DNA of 7,200 nt, from NCBI GenBank assembly GCA_002361535.1, contig DETG01000016.1, positions 1 to 7,200 on the forward strand. The letters run 5' to 3'. The notes beneath the pieces are model-generated. The model did not search any database. It was not told the DNA's origin and was given only the letters and a program-made list of their open reading frames with translations. Made by a program: the position numbers and the translations under genes. This DNA is from Prevotella sp. UBA3294. GTDB lineage: Bacteria; Bacteroidota; Bacteroidia; Bacteroidales; Bacteroidaceae. Below are positions 4,348 through 7,200 of the stretch, one piece after another. Positions within the stretch are counted from its first letter, which is position 1, and each line of letters starts with the position of its first letter.

Positions 4348-6495
4348 CTATCTCTTCCTTTTCTTCTCAAACCAGTCACGGAGCTGCGTATAGGCACTTT
4401 GCTGTTCCTGTTTCTGTGGTGCAGCAAATGACATGGCATCCATCGCTTCTCCATATTGATCGGGGAAGATGATCATCAGGTTTTTCTGGTGGTAATACTG
4501 ATTCAGCTCCTGTGGCAGCTTCTCGAACACCGTCTTATACGACACCGTGCTCTTACGGGCGGTTATCACGACAAGCAAATGGTCATCGTTTACCTGCTGT
4601 GCCAGTTTAGGAAACTCGTTCCAGTGTGCCATTAGTGTATAGTCGGCCCTGATATCAGGATGGATATTCTGGATATATTGACTAATCATCGAGAGGGTGA
4701 CCTGTTTACTGTGGAACTGAATGCGGCACTCTAAGTTACCTGCCATCCTTGCCAGACGATCGAGCCATCGATGGAATCCCGGCTCAAACTCTGCTCTGCT
4801 GGGTACTGCCACCTGTATCCTGCGCAGCGTATTTAGCGGCTGTCCGAATTTAGCGATGATAATTTGTCTGTTCAGTTCTGTGAACAGGTTCTCTGTGAAC
4901 ATTCCCCAGAAATGGTCGTTGGCAGAAGTCTGCTCATGCATGCCAATGATCACCTCACTGGCATCATACTCCTTGAAAGCGTGCATGATGCCATTGGCAA
5001 TGTTCGTGGCGATGCGGCTTTGTGTCTGCATGCGTACATCTGCCGAAGCCGCTGTCTTCACTGCCTGTTCCAAGAGTTCCTTTCCTTGTTTCTGGTGTTT
5101 GGCGGTTTCCATATCATCAAGCACCACATTCAGTCCTACGAGTCCACGGTTCAAACGTTCATTTCTCATCAGGATGGCTAAGTTCACCAGCCGTTCCGCA
5201 TTGCCATGGTATTTGAGGGCAAGGAGCATCTTCTCATCATCCCCAGTCCTCTCCTCGTTCACGGGTACATCCTCTAAGGCAATCTGTTGTGATGCCTTCT
5301 CCGTGACGATCGAGGAGATGACGCAGGTGAACAAAATCATCATCACTACACCGTTCAGCATTTCAGCATCGACCATCGGTTGTCCGGGGGCCACCATCAG
5401 TTTCATTCCCACCATGACGATAGCGATAGAACCTGCTGCATGAGCAGAGGTCAGACCGAACATCATGTGTCCGTGCGACAGGGGCAGACGGAAAGCGAAT
5501 CCCGCCGTATAGCCTGCGATCATCTTTCCCACCGTTCCTATGATCACCATACATGCAACGATATACGCAGTGTGCCAGCTCTCGAACAGTGCGCGGATGT
5601 TGATGAGCATACCCACACCAATCAGGAAATACGGAATGAAAATGGCATTACCGATAAATTCGATACGTCCCATCAGGGGGGATACCCTTGGTATATATCG
5701 GTTCAGAAGCAGTCCGGCGAAGAAAGCGCCGAACACCCCCTCTAAGCCGATCACTGAGGTGAGGGCAGCATTCAGGAACAAGATGCCCAGCACAAAGATG
5801 AATTGTGTGACGGCATCGGAGTTCCTTCTGAGAAACCACCGTGTGATCCTCGGTATGACAAAGATCATTGCCGCACAGTACAGGGCGAGCTTGGTGAGCA
5901 TCCACACTACCAAGAGCATGATGCTGCCCACACCTTTCCGTGCATTATAGTCATCATTGCCGATCACTCCTACGATGAGCGACAGTGATAGCAGGGCCAA
6001 TAGCAGGGCAATCATACTCGCCCCCACGCTCAGGGATACTGCTTTGTGCCGTTGTAAACCGTATTTGCATACGATGGGGTAGGCGATGAGCGTGTTTGAG
6101 GCCATGATACAGCAGAGCAGTAAGGTAGCCTCCTTGGAGTAGTTCATCATGTGCAGTCCTGCGAAATACACTAAAATAAAGGGCATCAGGAAGGTGAGCA
6201 GTCCGAACGCGATCATCCGCCGTAAATGCTTTTTCATCCCTTCGGTATCCATCTCCAGTCCTGCCAGGAACATGATATAGTATAGTCCCACCTGTCCGAA
6301 CAACTCGAACGAGTCGTCACGTTGTAGGATGTTCAGTCCGTATTGTCCCACCGCCACACCAGCCAGCACCATTCCGATGATGTGCGGAATGCGCAGCTTG
6401 TTCATGATCATTGGTGCAAAAAGAATGATCGACAATACGATGAAAAAGATCCACGTACTGTCCGTGATGGGGAAATATGAGGAGATATCGAACAT
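4348..6495 (-). CDS. CPA2-type cation/proton antiporter with Usp-like cytoplasmic tail
   Basis: A 715-residue protein. Residues about 13-398 form a membrane domain of roughly a dozen hydrophobic segments typical of CPA2 Na+(K+)/H+ exchangers: IPHIIGMVLAGVAVG (37-50), LYYIMFLAGLEMD (71-83), ASNTLIAYPIV (132-142), GVFGAFFAGLLL (253-264), GKMIAG with Lys324, and the late segment LTSAHAAGSIAIVMVG (348-363). The tail (about 420-715) has two regions resembling universal-stress-protein folds (about 421-550 and 558-680), without a clear GxxG nucleotide-binding loop. The likely role is monovalent cation or pH homeostasis in the inner membrane. In related antiporters the segment after VGG-T normally carries an ion-binding Asp; here the aligned stretch VGASMIALLLALL (157-169) has Leu164. 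A TAATTTTG element lies 8 bases upstream of the ATG, so the mRNA may have almost no leader. Ion specificity cannot be read from the sequence. Confidence 0.92.
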   Translation of the reverse strand: MFDISSYFPITDSTWIFFIVLSIILFAPMIMNKLRIPHIIGMVLAGVAVGQYGLNILQRDDSFELFGQVGLYYIMFLAGLEMDTEGMKKHLRRMIAFGLLTFLMPFILVYFAGLHMMNYSKEATLLLCCIMASNTLIAYPIVCKYGLQRHKAVSLSVGASMIALLLALLSLSLIVGVIGNDDYNARKGVGSIMLLVVWMLTKLALYCAAMIFVIPRITRWFLRRNSDAVTQFIFVLGILFLNAALTSVIGLEGVFGAFFAGLLLNRYIPRVSPLMGRIEFIGNAIFIPYFLIGVGMLINIRALFESWHTAYIVACMVIIGTVGKMIAGYTAGFAFRLPLSHGHMMFGLTSAHAAGSIAIVMVGMKLMVAPGQPMVDAEMLNGVVMMILFTCVISSIVTEKASQQIALEDVPVNEERTGDDEKMLLALKYHGNAERLVNLAILMRNERLNRGLVGLNVVLDDMETAKHQKQGKELLEQAVKTAASADVRMQTQSRIATNIANGIMHAFKEYDASEVIIGMHEQTSANDHFWGMFTENLFTELNRQIIIAKFGQPLNTLRRIQVAVPSRAEFEPGFHRWLDRLARMAGNLECRIQFHSKQVTLSMISQYIQNIHPDIRADYTLMAHWNEFPKLAQQVNDDHLLVVITARKSTVSYKTVFEKLPQELNQYYHQKNLMIIFPDQYGEAMDAMSFAAPQKQEQQSAYTQLRDWFEKKRKR

Positions 6496-6503
6496 TCTGA
6501 GTG

Positions 6504-6511
6504 CAAAATTA
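6504..6511 (-). promoter_or_regulatory. Bacteroidetes-type -7 element for the antiporter gene
   Basis: The minus strand reads TAATTTTG (6511 to 6504), an exact match to the TAnnTTTG -7 consensus of the Bacteroidetes primary sigma factor. No TTG sits at the usual -33 spacing. The element ends 8 bases before the annotated ATG at 6495, implying a leader of only a few bases or a start codon that differs from the annotated one. Confidence 0.6.
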
Positions 6512-6554
6512 CTAATTTTTCTATCAATTCTGTATGTAATCCCCCGAAAAGTTG

Positions 6555-6562
6555 TAATTTTG
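6555..6562 (+). promoter_or_regulatory. Bacteroidetes-type -7 element for asd
   Basis: TAATTTTG is an exact TAnnTTTG match, 25 bases upstream of the asd ATG, which predicts a leader of about 20 bases. The -33 region is weak: TTC or CTG near 6528-6532 rather than TTG. The 10-mer TAATTTTGCA (6555-6564) is the exact inverse of TGCAAAATTA at 6502-6511, so the two divergent promoters carry mirrored copies. Confidence 0.7.
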
Positions 6563-6587
6563 CAATCGAAAACTCAATATAAAGAAT

Positions 6588-7200
6588 ATGAAAGTAGCAA
6601 TTGTTGGCGCCAGTGGCGCTGTAGGACAGGAATTTCTCCGCATACTGGATCAGCGGAACTTCCCGATGGATGAACTTGTTTTGTTTGGCAGTGAGCGTTC
6701 TGCCGGTACCAAGTACACTTTCCGCGGTAAGGAGATCGAGGTGAAACTCTTGCAGCACAATGATGATTTCAAGGGTATCGATATCGCCTTCACCTCCGCC
6801 GGAGCCGGTACCTCCAAGGAATTTGCCGATACCATCACGAAGTATGGAACGGTAATGATCGACAATTCCAGTGCTTTCCGTATGGACAACGATGTGCCTT
6901 TGGTGGTGCCCGAGTGCAATGCCGAGGATGCTTTGAACCGTCCGCGGGGCATTATTGCCAATCCCAACTGTACTACCATCATGATGGTGGTGTGCCTGCA
7001 GCCTCTTGAGAAACTGTCGCATATCAAGCGTATCCATGTGGCCAGCTATCAGAGTGCCAGCGGTGCCGGTGCTGTGGCCATGGCAGAGTTGCAGCAGCAG
7101 TACAAGGACATGGCCGAAGGTCGTGAGCCGAAGGTGGAGAAGTTCGCCTACCAACTGGCCTACAACGTGATTCCGCAGATTGACGTGTTCACCGACAACG
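6588..7200 (+). CDS. asd: Aspartate-semialdehyde dehydrogenase (3' end outside window)
   Basis: An ATG at 6588 opens a frame that stays open to the window edge, giving 204 codons of a protein normally about 330-340 residues long. The enzyme reduces aspartyl phosphate to aspartate-4-semialdehyde with NADPH in the cytoplasm, the branch point to lysine/diaminopimelate, threonine and methionine. Diagnostic parts are the N-terminal Rossmann loop GASGAVG (7-13), SAGAGTS (70-76), IDNSSAFRM (91-99), the catalytic Cys128 in NPNCTT (125-130) and SYQSASGAG (153-161) just after it. The start is supported by the Rossmann strand [10 protein letters not shown] beginning at once and by the TAATTTTG promoter 25 bases upstream. 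It is transcribed divergently from the antiporter gene across a 92-bp gap. No defect is visible in the part present; the C-terminal substrate-binding residues lie beyond the window. Confidence 0.97.
   Translation, partial: MKVAIVGASGAVGQEFLRILDQRNFPMDELVLFGSERSAGTKYTFRGKEIEVKLLQHNDDFKGIDIAFTSAGAGTSKEFADTITKYGTVMIDNSSAFRMDNDVPLVVPECNAEDALNRPRGIIANPNCTTIMMVVCLQPLEKLSHIKRIHVASYQSASGAGAVAMAELQQQYKDMAEGREPKVEKFAYQLAYNVIPQIDVFTDN

Noticed and set aside
4721..5443. A 240-codon plus-strand frame inside the antiporter gene
   Set aside because: It is antisense to the antiporter's membrane and Usp-like regions, with Ser/Cys-rich composition typical of a shadow frame.
6408..7154. A 248-codon minus-strand frame opposite asd
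   Set aside because: It spans the asd coding region, the divergent promoter and the antiporter start. The plus strand encodes unmistakable Asd motifs, so this is a shadow frame.

Overview
The window looks like chromosomal DNA of a Bacteroidales bacterium, most likely Prevotella or a close relative. The clues are a TAnnTTTG-type -7 promoter element, weak or absent Shine-Dalgarno sequences, an OmpA-family barrel protein next to a lipoprotein, and a GxxExxY-family remnant. No database search was possible, so the genus is an inference.

Layout. (1) 1-1251, plus strand: the C-terminal part of a large protein of unknown function, closed by a good intrinsic terminator (1290-1317). (2) 1339-3010, plus strand: a small lipoprotein and an OmpA-family outer-membrane protein 10 bases apart, probably one transcript, closed by a second strong terminator (3037-3068). 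(3) 3068-3523: a gene-poor segment bounded by a 30-bp imperfect inverted repeat. Inside it is a broken minus-strand GxxExxY gene, with a short tandem duplication at each end. (4) 3532-6495, minus strand: a LolD-type ABC ATPase and, upstream of it, a large CPA2-type cation/proton antiporter with a Usp-like cytoplasmic tail. The 156-bp gap between them holds a 9-nt-periodic repeat array, a GC-rich hairpin and a G-quadruplex-type motif. (5) 6496-6587: a compact divergent promoter region with the same -7 octamer facing each way. (6) 6588 to the end, plus strand: the first 204 codons of aspartate-semialdehyde dehydrogenase (asd).

How the genes relate. Most are envelope or core-metabolism genes. 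LolD would power lipoprotein release from the inner membrane, the lipoprotein and OmpA protein are envelope components, the antiporter handles ions, and Asd feeds lysine/diaminopimelate, threonine and methionine synthesis. They do not form one pathway operon. The least ordinary parts are the inverted-repeat-bounded GxxExxY remnant, the repeat-rich gap at 4192-4347, and an antiporter that appears to lack the usual membrane aspartate. I see no convincing new defence or mobile system; the inverted-repeat segment is the nearest candidate.
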